NCBI GenBank assembly: GCA_037042915.1
Contig: CM073196.1
Location: 2,108,001-2,172,000, forward strand
Reading direction: 5' to 3'
Source: Auricularia sp. M13
Lineage: Eukaryota > Basidiomycota > Agaricomycetes > Auriculariales > Auriculariaceae
DNA: 64,000 bases
This document shows positions 44,059-56,127 of the stretch, piece by piece; position 1 is the stretch's first letter, and every line of letters begins with the position of its first letter. A program made the position numbers and the translations under genes. Under the pieces are notes generated by a model. It was not told the origin of the DNA and did not search any database. It worked only from the letters and a program-made list of their open reading frames with translations.

Positions 44059-47000
44059 ATGGCGGAGGCCGAATATCCACCCTGGCACTTGGCCAGCTAC
44101 TTCCAGGCGGGCACCGTCGTGCTCGAGTCCGCTGAGCTGCCTGCATGCACCCACACCCACGCAGTCGACGGCTTCCACCCCGCATCGACATTGTGGCTCG
44201 ACGCGCTGGCTCGAAGTCTGACACTCCCTGCCGACTCCCTCCTTGCGACACAGTTGGCCTCCCTCGTGTCCCACCGTTATGTCTGTACAACATGGCGCAC
44301 TGTTTCCCATATGCAACGCATTCTGCTGCGCATATACCTCATCCCACACGATCTTCCTAAGACGTCTGGCGCTCTCATGCGCCGTGAATCTAGCGTTGCC
44401 AGTAACGCTACTCAATGGCTGAACGACGTCCTACGGCGCACTCGGACGCGTGCCTCCGACTGGCATGCAACGAGCTCGGACGCCCCTACTGCGAGCGATT
44501 ATTTCATCAACGACGAGCAGGTACTTGAAAATCTCTTCATTTTTGAAACGTGACATCGATTAATAACTCTCAGGATGACCGTTCCTCAGCGAGATATTCT
44601 CACAGCTGCCTTCGCCCGAGGCATCGCATGACGACGCGCTCGCACCCGACGTACCCCCTGTCGGGCTTCGCAGTAGCCTGTACCAGTATCAGAAACAAAC
44701 TCTCAGGCGGATGCTGCAACAAGAAACCGACAGCAAGGTCATTCCTGACCCTACTTACCTAGCCGTCAACAGCGTAGAGGCAGGCACCACGTATTATCTG
44801 CAACCTTCCAGCATGGTCTTGCGACGCGCAGTCCCTGTCTTCTCTCAGAAACGCTCGGGCATCCTATGCGAAGACATGGGTAGTGGCAAGACTGTAATAT
44901 TGCTGGCGCTTGTTCTCACGACGAAGTGGACTCTTCCGCAGCCAGAGCCCGACTGCAGCATCGTTAGCCCTGTTCTATCACCTCTGGCAGCTCGCCGCTT
45001 TCCCTGGGCTCAGTCATCTTTATCCGCATTCTCCCAGGCTGCGAGGTTTCATGACAAGCTGTACTCCCCGGGCCAACCGTCCAAGAGCGTTCCATCGCTA
45101 ACGGAACTCATGTTGGATCATATTCGTGTCAGAACACCGCGTTCTCTCCTGGAGATGGACCAAGGAAAGCTTGAAAGGAGTCGTCTACTTCAGCCGCTGC
45201 TCGCCAATACACCGTGGTATCTATCTGCGCCACTGCCGAGTGCTCTGCAGCAATCTCGCCGGTCACCGCGAAAGGGAGCTGATAACGCTCGTTCTGTCCC
45301 TCGCAGATTTTTCGTAACTTCTGCCACTCTTTTCATTGTCCCGGCGACTCTATTTCGACAATGGACATCGGAGATCGAGAAACACTGCGCAGCCGGCGCG
45401 CTGAGGTGCTTCAGTGCCAATTCAAGAGAAACCGTAATTCCGCCACCGTCTCAACTGGCTTCAGAATTCGACGTAGGTTTCATTTATTTCGACATTGGCG
45501 AAAGCTTATTGACATTGTATTTCGAAGCTTGTGTTATTAACGCATGAGCGGTTCTCCGCGGAACTCAGGTCTCCGCAGAAAGGAGAACATTTTCAGACAT
45601 GGAACACCTGTCGATGCCCTCTCTTTCCTGGCACTGAAGTTCCATTGTGCACCTGTCGTCAAGGAGACTTCACGTCCCTGCTTCAGGTCCATTTCAAGCG
45701 TATCGTCATTGACGAAGGACACTCCCTCAGTAATCATACATCGAATCTAGCCAGCCTCGCCGATCTTCTACGCTCCGACGCCGTTTGGATCGTATCTGGC
45801 ACACCTACAACCAATCTCATCGGTGTCGGCTTCAGCGAGACTGTGCGAGACGATTTCTACGCGGTAGCAGAGACCGGGAGCGATGGTGACGGCGATTTCC
45901 TGTCCCCTGATGTCCGAGGATCAAGGCGGCAGGAGCGCGCAGACCTCGCAAAGCTCGAGTCGTTGCTCGTAAACTTCCTTCATCTCCCGCAGATCACACA
46001 AGACGCTGGCTCGCACTTTTTCCGACAGCATGTGGCAGCACCGTTCCTGCAGAGAGTCGGCCCGTCTGGGAGGCAGTGGGCAGCACCGCGCGTTATGGAA
46101 CAGGTCATGCGTCAATGCATGGTGCGCCATCGGATCGAGGACATTGAGGCGGAGGTCGCGCTGCCTCCCGCCACGAAGGAGTTCGTTATGCTGGATTTGC
46201 ATCCCATTGCAGCCATGACGTACAATGTGATCCTTGCCCTCGTCGCGGGCAACGCCATTGACTCAGAGCGACGCGATCAGGCAAGCGATGTCCAATTACC
46301 ATGCGCTGTGGCTCACGGTGCATCTTCTAGGATTACTTCTTTCATGCAAACAACCGCGGGGCGCTTCAGAACGTGATGCAGAACTTGTCGCAGTGAGTGG
46401 GCCTCTTTCCATCGCTATGGTGCATTGCTACAGTTTTCGTGTAGGTCGCTTTTCTGGCACGCAGATGCTGAGTCCTTGCACGTTGATATGGACCGACATG
46501 TCAACCGAGCCGGTGAAATCCTGCAGACGGCTATTGAAAGAGGCCAGTCTGAAACCGATATTCAATTATCCCGCGACGCGTTGCAGCAATTGTACGTCGC
46601 CACAGAAGATACATACAGCGATCTGACCTGAGTGCTTTCCAGGGAACGCGCCGGTATGATCTCACGTGGATGCATATTATGCGACGCACTCAGATATTCC
46701 TTCCTTTCGTCGTGGACAACCTTCCGCCCGTTCTCCATGATGCGTGGGCCTTGCGCCAGGAAGAAGGGCCTCAAGTACGAGACAACCCAACGCGGCAGCG
46801 TCACACGTACATGCATCCGGACAGAGCCATTGCATTGCGGAGATGGATTATGGGACATCCGTTGCAGCCATTGGAACAGGTCGCTAACCATGGGCACTCA
46901 TTGGACGATTTGGAGATAGAACAAATTGCGCAGGTGGAAGCCAAGAAGAAGGAGCGTAGTAGCCCAAAGAAGAGGAAACGACAGGCCGGTATCGAGGTCA

Positions 47001-47947
47001 ACGACGGTAGAAAATCTGCGCTCGATAGAAAAGTCGTCCCCGTCAAACGCAATCATAGCGCCATCGAAGACGAACAGTATCACGGTTCTTCGCTGCTACG
47101 CGGCCACCAGGCAAGTCAAGTCACTGTGGGCGAGTCGCTGTCAACAAAAATGAATTATGTATTGCGCGAGGTACAGTGCTCAAACTGTGCAGATTATTCT
47201 ATTCCGATGTCACTGATCATATTACAGGTCCTCGAACACAAAACGGACAAATTCTTGATATTCTCCAAGTCGCCCCTATCTCTGGCGCATCTGGGGAGGC
47301 GTTGTCGCTCGCTCGCATCTCTCACCTGAAAATCATGAGTGAGGTCGACCCAGCAAGATGGTCGACTCACGCCATGACATTCCAATCCGACGACAGCTGT
47401 CAATGTCTTCTCATGGAGCTGAAGTACGGTGCTCGTGGATTGTATGTGATCGTTTCCCGAACTACGGGTGTGGCTAACCTGAGGGTCCAGGAACCTCACG
47501 AGGGCCAACCGCATCATCTTCCTTGAGCCTGTCTGGCGCGCGGACGAAGAGTCGCAGGCGATCAAGCGAGCGCATAGGATTGGACAAGTAAACCCGATAT
47601 CTATTCAGATTTTGGCGGTGCGCGGGACCGTTGAGGAGACCATGATCGGCCGACGTCGACAGCTGCAACGGAGTGCCGGACAGCAGCCCAAATCCATGCT
47701 GGACGAGACCGGCATGCGGGCCTACATTGAGGTAAGCATCGCGCGTAGCATCAGAGAATGCGGTCTAAAGGTGTCGCGCCTTCAGAATCCCACGTTCCTG
47801 AAGGTTGCGATGCCAGAGGCGGACCCTCGCCCGCTGAAGATTCCGCTGTTGCCACCGCCTCAACAAGAGGATGAATTCGTGACCGAGGATGAGCAGGAAT
47901 TGCGACATGTGCATAAAAAGCCTCGTACTGTGCGATTTGAGGATTGA
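44059..47947 (+). CDS. SNF2-family helicase/ATPase (Rad5/Rad16-like class)
   Basis: Nine exons: 44059-44520, 44594-45472, 45528-46280, 46331-46392, 46445-46591, 46633-47170, 47228-47441, 47491-47731, 47786-47947 (about 1150 codons). Helicase motif I is ILCEDMGSGKT, motif II DEGH in KRIVIDEGHSLS, motif III SGTPTTN, and motif VI KRAHRIGQ in the second lobe after GARGLNLTRANRIIFLEP. A large insert separates motif I from motif II, as in Rad5/SHPRH relatives. A Lys-rich patch (KKKERSSPKKRKRQ) may be a nuclear signal. The third intron uses a gc donor (cag/gcaagc at 46281). Exon 7 needs a frame change near 47290: SKSPLSLAHL and EALSLARISHL are one missing base apart. The 44594 and 46633 acceptors are less certain. 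Confidence 0.8.
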
Positions 47948-48164
47948 CCTGATAGGCCTATCATTTATACTGCATGTTTTGATGGCGCTGGCATTAGTTG
48001 CGACGCTGCTTGCCGGAAGCAGTCGCAAATCAACCTTGTCCTCTTGCACTCCATTGCGCTCCCGACCAAGACCGCAAGGACGGCATTCCCTCGCCAACGC
48101 CTACAGCGTATCTGGCTCGCACTCTTTTGTTCACTCACGTTCATTTAACCCCCAACCCCGGCGC

Positions 48165-49265
48165 ATGAGAATTAACCCTCATCTCGCCCTTAAGCGGGCG
48201 CCCGCGCCACCGAAGGACGACGACGATGATGATAAGCCTGTAAAGTCCACGCGTACCCGGACGCGGACCACCCGCACACAGACCACGGCTACGAAGACAA
48301 CCAAGACGAAGACAACGGCGACAAGGACTACTGCCAGCAAAACGACCAAGTCTGCTGCTACGCCTTCCGTTCGCACTCGCTCTACCGCCGCCGAAAGCAC
48401 GACCAAGCCAGCAGTCAAGACGCCAGCAGCACGGCCCTCGGCCAGCAGGGCGGTCACGACGCCCAGTACCAGCCCGAAGGCCATCATCGGCACGCCGGGA
48501 GCCGCCTCGGCGACACAGGCGCTTCCCGACCCATCTGCCTCATCTGCCCCAGAGAAGAGCTCCTCGCATGCCTTGGCCGGGGTCGCTGCAGCCGCCGCCG
48601 CGATTATTGGGCTTGCTATCGGCGTCTGGTTCTTGCGTAAATGGTTCATGAAGCGTCGCGCGGCCAAGTCAACCCAGTGGCGCGCCAGCGTGCACGACCA
48701 GTTCGACGAAAAGCGCGATGCGTACTCTGACTCTGCGACTAACGAGAAGGATGCCGCCTCTCTGCGTCCGCTGATGGCTGCGCCGAGTACCCCTGTCGAG
48801 ACGTTCGCGCTTCCCGCCCTGCCCCCTCCTGCTGGGATTCCCGAATCAATGGCACGCCCTTCGAGCGTCGGCTCGGCCGCCTACTCTGCACCCCCTGTTG
48901 CGCCTCAGAGCCCATCAATCGCCGCAATGAATGCCGTCGTCGCGCCTATTGCTCCTTCCCCGCTGTCGCCGGCAGGAGCCAGGCGCGAGGCAGCTATGGT
49001 AGTCCGCCCATTCATGCCCACGCTTGCGGACGAGCTGCCCGTGACTGCTGGCGAAACTGTTTTCATCGTCGAGGCGTTTGATGACGGCTGGGCTTCCTGC
49101 ACTAACAGCCGCGGCCAGAGCGGCGTTGTCCCTATCGAGTGTCTGCAAAGCATGGCTCGCAAGCCGCGAGACCAAGTGTTGGCGCAACAGCAACAAGGAG
49201 GCGACTGGCGCACGTCCAAGCGTGTCAGTAGTTTGTATGGTGGAGTCGCGTCTGGCACGTATTGA
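48165..49265 (+). CDS. Thr-rich single-pass membrane protein with C-terminal SH3 domain
   Basis: Intron-free in the chosen frame, 366 aa. After an acidic run (DDDDDDK) comes a Thr/Lys/Arg repeat region of about 80 residues (RTRTRTTRTQTTATKTTKTK), then one membrane helix (GVAAAAAAIIGLAIGVWFL) with RKWFMKRR as stop-transfer. A disordered Pro/Ala region precedes the SH3 domain near the end (MPTLADELPVTAGETVFIVE, FDDGWASCTNSRGQSGVVPI). The same architecture occurs at 41754. No signal peptide is seen from ATG 48165; an in-frame ATG at 47982 would add a weak hydrophobic start (MALALVATLLAGSS) but lies only 34 bases after the SNF2 stop. A surface signalling adaptor is the likely role. Confidence 0.75.
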   Translation: MRINPHLALKRAPAPPKDDDDDDKPVKSTRTRTRTTRTQTTATKTTKTKTTATRTTASKTTKSAATPSVRTRSTAAESTTKPAVKTPAARPSASRAVTTPSTSPKAIIGTPGAASATQALPDPSASSAPEKSSSHALAGVAAAAAAIIGLAIGVWFLRKWFMKRRAAKSTQWRASVHDQFDEKRDAYSDSATNEKDAASLRPLMAAPSTPVETFALPALPPPAGIPESMARPSSVGSAAYSAPPVAPQSPSIAAMNAVVAPIAPSPLSPAGARREAAMVVRPFMPTLADELPVTAGETVFIVEAFDDGWASCTNSRGQSGVVPIECLQSMARKPRDQVLAQQQQGGDWRTSKRVSSLYGGVASGTY

Positions 49266-49754
49266 TTTACAGTGAGTGATTATCGCACCGATGCGACATC
49301 TAGCTGAAACACTGGTGTAGCTTGTTTTCTGCGCACATTTGCGATTGTCTGTCCGGTCTATTCCTCTCCTACATACCTGCCCTCGCTCGCACACAGCTGC
49401 ATGCTGTTGTCTCCCCCGGGATCCGTGTTCCCATGGCTCTCTGTTTTCAGGCTGATCGCTGCATTGCCCTGTAATTATGTTGCTCTCTGGATGGAGTTGT
49501 TTTCTGAGGGTAGAGTGACTGGTCATCGTTGACCGACTGGGATAGGTACCGCTGACAGTTGCGTCGATTCCGTCAGAGGATCGGTCTGTATCAAACACAG
49601 TGAGCAGCACAGAAGCTCCACAACGTGAGCCACTCCTATGCTCAAGATGGGCAGGAAAGTCGCGGGTTTGTACAGTCGCGGTGTCGAAGGTCAGAATGCA
49701 AAAGTCAGGTCGCGGATCCGAATCTCAAGGTCAGTCGCTTTCATACTTACAAGC
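49266..49754. other. Intergenic between SH3 gene and glutaredoxin-like gene
   Basis: 489 bases, no supported gene or element. Confidence 0.5.
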
Positions 49755-50147
49755 ATGCCTCCGAGACTGCCTCGGATCCCAGCATTGACACTGTATAGCG
49801 GTGCAAACTGTTCATTGTGCGACGTGAGCGCTTATATTGCGGAGGGAAGACATGAGTTTTGAGATATATCTTGCAGGTTGCGAAAGCTGAATTGGCAAAG
49901 TTGCGGCAGGAGGTGTGCTTGGCTTGTCCTTCCAACGAAAGCTTGTTCAACAGCCACTCAGCGTCCGTTTGAGCTTAACGTGGTAGACATTCGGGCGCCA
50001 GGCAATGAGCGGTGGAATGCGCGGTACAGATATTGGATACCAGCGCTGCACGTCGAGGGCAAGGAGGCGTGCAAGGGTCGGTGGACTGCGAGCGACGTGA
50101 GGGCCGCGCTGGAACGCTGGGAGCAGGAGACTGGGGATGAGAAATGA
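49755..50147 (+). CDS. Glutaredoxin-like protein (DUF836 type)
   Basis: Exons 49755-49823, 49877-49912, 49962-50147 (96 aa). A single thioredoxin-fold domain: LTLYSGANCSLCDVAKAELA carries the C-x2-C motif (CSLC), then RPFELNVVDIRAPGNERWNA, YWIPALHVEGKEACKGRW (the cis-Pro loop is IPAL) and an acidic end. The small size, the CxxC-Asp and the NERW...Y.YWIPALH pattern match the fungal/bacterial glutaredoxin-like DUF836 family, proposed redox proteins often placed in mitochondria. No presequence is visible, so location is open. Confidence 0.85.
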
Positions 50148-50275
50148 GATATAGGCGTATTTGCAGAAAGAAACTAGGAATTTTACGAGGACCAGGGAAA
50201 GAGTTCGGGCCGAGCGGGGAGTCGCGGTGGAAGCCGCCAGTTGCTTTCCAGCCTCCACGAGCCCGCCCGTGCTGG

Positions 50276-52617
50276 ATGCCTCCGCCAAATGTCTTCGACC
50301 CATGGCTCGCATCGCGTAGATTCGGCATAGTCATAGACGCTGGCTCGTCGGGCTCCAGACTCCAGATATATTCCTGGAAGGACGCCCGCACTGTCACATA
50401 CGAGCATGGCAGCGCCGTAGCGAAATCGCTGCCCAAAGTCGAGAAGGGCGTGCAGGAGGGAGACGACTGGGTCAAGAAAGTCGAGCCTGGTGAGTATATG
50501 CGGTCGCGCACATTGGGTCACACGCTCTAAGACACTACCGCTCAGGAATCTCGACCTTTGGCTCTGACCCAGACCGGGTGGCAGACCACCTCAGACCGTT
50601 GCTGCAGCGAGCTCAGCAGATAGTGCCTCCCTCGCTCCAGGCTGAGACACCGCTATTCTTGCTCGCGACTGCGGGCATGCGCCTGCTCCCCCCCACACAA
50701 CAGTCTAATCTCGTCGCTGCCGCTTGCAAGTTCCTTCGCTTCCACTCGCACTTTCGCATAGACGACCCGTCGGACCTTGGGCCATGTGGTGCCAGCGTGC
50801 GTATAATCAGTGGCGAGGAGGAAGGCCTGTTCGGCTGGATTGCGGTCAACTATCTCATGGACGGATTCGATGGCACAAAGGACGGTGACCGCACGACGTA
50901 TGGATTTCTCGACATGGGCGGTGCTAGCACTCAGATTGCGTTCGAGCCGCGCCCGGAACATCGAGCGTCGTCCAAAGGTCTCGTCAAGGTCTCGCTGCGC
51001 TTTCTAGGCGGCACCGAGATACACCATGAAGTCTTCGTGACGACTTGGCTCGGCTATGGCACCAACCAGGCACGCGAGCGCTACGTCGGCCACGCTATTC
51101 AGGAGTTTGAGCGCACTCGCTCGCCTGATTCGGACGATGTTGTGCAAGACCCTTGCTTGCCCCGAAATCTCACGCTTGTGGAGACCCCCGTCGTGGAAGA
51201 CGAGGCTAGCGCGCATGCTCACAAGAAGCATACACTCGTTGGCACCGGGTCTTTCGCACAGTGCCTGAAGAACATGGAGCCGCTGCTCAACAAGACTCTG
51301 CCTTGCCAGGAGGCACCGTGTCTGTTTAACGGTGTCCACGTACCTCCCATTGACTTTTCTGCATCGCACTTCATTGGCGTCTCCGAGTACTGGTATTCGT
51401 CCGAGCACATCTTTGGACTCGGCGGTCCGTACGATTTCGTTCAGTACGAACGCGCCGCCTCGGAGTTCTGTGCCGAGGACTGGGAGGAGATCGCGAAGAA
51501 ACACGACAAGCAGCCAGATGCGGCGCACGTTGGTGGAGACGGCGAGATCGTCAAGGACGGCAAAGTCGTCGGCGTCGGTAAATGGGGAAAGAGCATCGAG
51601 CGACAGCGACTGGAGATGCAGTGTTTCAAAGCTGCATGGGTCGTCAATGTCTTGCACGAAGGCCTCGGCCTTCCACGTATCACCGACCCAGACGGCAATC
51701 GGACTACCGAGGCCGACCACGTCGTCGAGAACGCAGGCAAGAAGGGACTCGGGAAACCGCATTTCCAAACCATGGACACCATTAACGATGTGGCGATCAG
51801 TTGGACACTCGGGAAAATGGTATTGGAGGCGAGCAAAGAGGTGCCTGCGCCGGGCAACAATCCTGCGCCTCTGAGGGACCCGCACGAGGCGTCAGCGGAG
51901 CCGCAAACACAGGAGGAGGACATCTGGGCACCCAAGGCCGGCTCGAGCTTCGACTACTTGCTCGACTTGGACGATCTTGAAGATCGCATATCGCAGAAGT
52001 TGCCCAACTCGCTGACGAAGGAGCGTTTGGGATTCTCCCTCGTGTCCTTCGTGTTCTGGGCGTGCGCTATCTTTCTCCTGTTCTGCATCTCCACGCGGCT
52101 ACGTTCGCGTTTACGATGGGTTCAGCGACGGTTCCGTCGTTTGTCCGGCAAGCGCGAGGACCGGGTCATCTTCGATAGCCGTGCGGAGGAGGGGCTTAAT
52201 GGCGGACTCAGCACGCCTACAATATCGAGGCCGCCATCTCCTACCACGTCTTCCTCGCGACGCCTGCTCGCCTCGCTCGGCTACCCCATCCGACGCTTGT
52301 TCGGGTTCCAGCCATCGTCCTCCTCGTCGTACAACAGCAAGGGAATGTCACAGCGCCCTCCGTACCCCGCTACTCCGCGGCAAAATGGCTTTCACGCTGA
52401 GCCGCAGCCGAGCCCTGCCCAGTTCGTCTTCGCGCCGGCCACCCCAACCTTGGATGGAGAGCTGCCGCACACGCCCTCTAATCCGCTCTACGGGCTGTCC
52501 AGCTCGCGCAATGCATCTGCTGTCAATCTGAACGCGACACTGATGCCACGGACGTTCTCGACCATGTCGCGCAGTGCCAGCGGTATCGCTACACCGACTC
52601 GCCTAGATGAGTATTGA
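50276..52617 (+). CDS. YND1: Golgi apyrase of the GDA1/CD39 family (Ynd1-like)
   Basis: Hydrolyses nucleoside di- and triphosphates in the Golgi lumen, supporting sugar-nucleotide exchange during glycosylation. Exons 50276-50489 and 50546-52617 (761 aa). Apyrase conserved regions are in order: FGIVIDAGSSGSRLQIYSW (ACR1), LLATAGMRLL (ACR2), RIISGEEEGLFGWIAVNYL (ACR3), TYGFLDMGGASTQIAF (ACR4). One membrane helix lies near residue 570 (LGFSLVSFVFWACAIFLLFC), followed by a basic, Ser/Pro-rich cytosolic tail of about 180 residues. The N-terminus is cytosol-short without signal peptide, as in Ynd1. An upstream in-frame ATG at 50144 exists, but 50276 matches the usual compact family start. Confidence 0.93.
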
Positions 52618-52920
52618 TAGATCTTTCTGCTCTGCATTATTCTTGTGTCCACGCTCTGCCCTGCCAGAACGTTGTGTATCCTTATACCATCCCCAGCGCG
52701 CTGGATTTTGTTTCTTCTTGTGTCTACAGAGAACATCTCTTTCCCGGCTTGCATTTCCTGGTTAGCATCACTATAGTACAGGCAATAGCAATCAACAGCA
52801 GCAGAGTCGAAAACGAACAGAACGGACGAGCTAATCAAATCGACAAACGTTACATGGCACACAGCGTGCAGTACATAGTGAGACCCAGTCCAGGGCGAAA
52901 TCTGACAGAAATTAGCTCTT
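52618..52920. other. Intergenic between convergent YND1 and PWWP gene
   Basis: 303 bases of AT-richer sequence, taken as two 3' untranslated regions. Nothing else supported. Confidence 0.5.
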
Positions 52921-55900
52921 TCAATCCTCGCAATAATTGACCTTGAGCGCTGTGCGCAGCTCTTTGCCACTGTGTGTCTCACGCTTCCGCGGCGCGGGCT
53001 TCAGCTGATCCTTCTTGCGGCGGCGGTCCGCGATCTCCTGCACCCAGAGCTTGGGATCGAACGTATTCGCGAGTGTAACGCCTTCACCGTGCAGCGCCTT
53101 TTCGGCGCCTGCGTCTTGTAGCGGCTCTACGGTCGTCCTCTTCCCGCTCCGCCACAGAAGGACCTGAATGACGGCCTCGTAGGTCAAGACGTCGATGCAG
53201 TACTACGACTGGAATGAGCAACGATAAAAGAGACTGAGCACTGCGCACGTACCTGATTCCGCTCGGATTCTGAGAGGTTCTCGTACTGCTCATATCCGCA
53301 TCGATGGGGAACACGTTCGGGGGGCGTTTGGTGGTCGACGTGCGTCTCCGATGCGGATGCAGACTCGGACGCTGCGGTTTCACTGCCGCGCTCGGCGGGT
53401 GACGACGCGTTTGCGTTGAGTTCAGCTGTCTGTGTTACCGGCGAGGAATCACCGGCGCGCGACGACGGAGAATATTGCGGTACGAGTTGCGTAGGAGGCG
53501 GAGAGGAGGCCGTGAATTCCGACGCCGGTTGAGATGAGGAGGGTAGCGCTGTCGAGGCAGCAAATGTAAGCGGCGATGGGGCGGAAGCAGCATCGGCGGG
53601 CTCTTCGCCTGTAGGTAGCGACCCAGACACGTTCTCCGCTTGCGAAGACGGCTCTGCAGGAGTCGAATCGGCGTCCCCAGCAGGGAATTCAGAGGCGATG
53701 GGCGGCTCTGCAAGAGCTGCGCTATCGGCCATGACGATGTCTTCGCCATGGGACGGAACAAAGTGTTGCATGCGGTATCGGTGCGGAATCGGCTGCAGCT
53801 GCGTCTGCGACTGCAACATCTACGGCCGTGGAAGCGTCGAGCAGACCGGACGGCGTTTCCGCAGCGCTCGTCGAGTCTGGTCCAAAGGCAAGGCCGAGGG
53901 CGTCGGATAAAGCAGGTAATGCGGGCGCCAGAGAAGGCGTGTATCGCAGATCAGGACTGTGTAGCGCGGATTCCGTGGGCGACCGCATAACGCGTGAAAA
54001 GACCTGCTCAACGGCGGGTGGTGCAGGTATCACGATATCGGCGTTCATGTCCACAAGATCGGCGTTCGTGTCATCGACATCGACATTCATGTCCAGCAAG
54101 TCGTCCATGGCGCGCATGTCCAGGACAACGTCCTCCACAGCAGCCATCGGCGGTGCATCCGCGTCGATGTTCATCGAGTCTTGGTGCTCCACGACTTCTG
54201 GCTCTGGGGCAGGCGGTGGTAGCTGCGGCTGCGGCTGCGGCTGCGACTGCGGGGGTGAAAGGGCAGGCGGAGAATGGACATGTTGAACCCGGGCAACGGA
54301 GGAAGGTCCTTCGTCGTCTGCGTCGCCATCGACGTCTCCAAAATCATCGATAGGTTTTGCCCAACGCTCGTCGCGAAGCGCCCACTTGCGGACAAACTCG
54401 CGTATCTCGCTCTGTTCGCTGACCGTGAGACTGCCTTTGGCTCCAGCGGTCTGGGCAAGTGATTCTCGAGCCCGGCGACCTCTTGCAAATGCCTCGTTAC
54501 GCTCCTTTGCTGGCTCATAGTGGTCGTTGATGATTAGGTCGAGGATGTGCTCAACGAGCGCCAATTGGGTCCTCATGGGCAACGCGCAATAATCGGATCC
54601 GTCGCCGCAGAGAGGGAGAGACGGAAGCTCTGGCGGCGGCGAGGGCATGCCTTTGTCGCGTACGGGGACCACGAATGGCCCGTTGTCATCGTCATCGTCG
54701 TCATCGTCGAACTCTCTATTCCTCTCCTCCAACCCCCATTGGGTCATCTGCAAACCGTCAATTATAGCCGAGAGCCCGAGGACTAGAAGCTAGACATACG
54801 TCGACACTGCATTGGCCAAATCCATCCTCGTGGCGAAGGTAGAAATAGTCGCGGGGCACCCATTGCCGCGTGTCGTCGTGGAACAGAAGTTCATACTTGG
54901 CGCCTTTCGCTTGGAACTGCTGTACAAGCGCAGGCCAATGTAGCGACGTGGGAGCAGAACTGCTCTTGCGAGCGAGCACCTTCTCCCCCGGCAGACGAAT
55001 GGTTACGTCCGCGCTGGCAGCCGTGCGCGATTTCCGAGGCTTGGGCTTTGTCTTTATCCGCTTGTGACTCGGGCTGGACGACTGCGACGAGAAGTCGGGC
55101 ATAGGCAAGGGTGAGACATGCATGAGACCGTCGTCGCCCATGATGTCGTCGTTGTAGTAGTCCATTGCTTGCGACCACTTGGAGCAGAGGTTACCGAAAC
55201 GGCCGGGCGGCGAGGCGAAAGTAGCCTGCACGAAGCGGCGGAGCGGGGAGCTGTTGTTGCGCATGGTGACAATATTGTGTTCAGATGGGGCGGTGATATC
55301 GAGGGAGCGCGCGGGACCATGGGTGTCATCACCGAACAGCTGCACTTGGATCGGCGGCTTGCACGACGAGCTGAGGATCTGTCACGGCACATGCACGTTT
55401 ATTAGCCAGGGTCGGGGTCGGGGTGGCAAAGCATCAACGGAAATACCTTCGCGGGCCACCAGTAGCCGGGCGCAGCGGCGGACTGCTTCGAGCCGTCGGT
55501 GGGATTTCCGTCCTGGTCGAGACGGACAAAGGCGTATTTATCCATGATGACGAACATGAGCGACCAAACATCGTTGACCAGCCGCACGGGCGTCGGCGGG
55601 TCCGCGACGCGCTGCACAACGCGCCGGCGCATGAGCGGGGCGCGTCAAATGTGTCAGCCGGACGCACCGGACGCTTGGGAGCCTCGGGCAAGGGCGGCGG
55701 CGGCGGCTGTTTCTTGACGCGTTTCGCAGGGCGTTTCGGCTCGCCGGTCTGCGCTGCGGCCTTTCGTTTGCGCGACGACTTCGGCGGCGGTGGCGGCAGA
55801 GGCAGCGGCGGGGCCGGCGACGCGCGCGCGGACGTGGACGGCTGTTCGTTGTCGTCGTCGAGGTCGGTGAGGGAGGAGAGCGAGCCGAGCGAGGAGGTGT

Positions 55901-56024
55901 CCCAGTCGCCCATGCGGGGGCGCTCGGGCGGCGATGCGTTGCGGGCGGCCGCCGCAGCCGCGCGCGGGGCCAGCTGGGTCTTGGTGGCAAGCAGCGCCTG
56001 CATGGCGGCCTTGCGCTTCGACAT
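52921..56024 (-). CDS. PWWP-domain chromatin-type protein, family not recognised
   Basis: Exons 56024-55668, 55611-55447, 55378-54800, 54747-53253, 53202-52921 (about 960 codons). The basic, Ala/Pro-rich N-terminus carries nuclear-type patches (KSSRKRKAAAQ, KRPAKRVKKQ). A PWWP-like domain starts at GYWWPAK and continues across an intron into PIQVQLFGDD. A second conserved-looking block is LHWPALVQQFQAKGAKYELL with WVPRDYFYLRHEDGF. Then a helical region (LVEHILDLIINDHYEPAKER, IREFVRKWALRDERW), a very long acidic/Ser linker, and a C-terminal module (CGYEQYENLSESERNQ, YCIDVLTYEAVIQVLLWRSG). Histone binding is inferred from the PWWP fold. The frame changes by one base near 53800, either a small unseen intron or a sequence error. 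Confidence 0.68.
54685..54710. repeat. GAC/GAT repeat coding for poly-Asp
   Basis: Tandem Asp codons on the minus strand give eight consecutive Asp residues in the PWWP protein, just after the fourth exon begins. Length may vary between strains. Confidence 0.8.
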
Positions 56025-56127
56025 GGTCGATGATGGACGTCGGGTGGAGAAAGGCGGATGCTTCCGGCCTGATTGTCCGCTCCGCGACACGGCTCGGAGT
56101 CCGCGTCCCCGCCGGCCTGCCAGCGCC
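56025..56127. promoter_or_regulatory. 103-base divergent promoter of the PWWP gene and MDM12
   Basis: GC-rich short spacer between two ATGs, no TATA-like site seen. Confidence 0.4.

Noticed and set aside
47228-47441. SNF2 gene as a pseudogene because of the frame change in exon 7
   Set aside because: All helicase motifs are intact before and after and every splice border is good; a single-base sequence error is the simpler reading.
48179-48667. Minus-strand Val/Leu/Ala-rich frame resembling a membrane protein
   Set aside because: Complement of the Thr/Lys repeat region of the SH3 protein; Val runs are the reverse of Thr codons.
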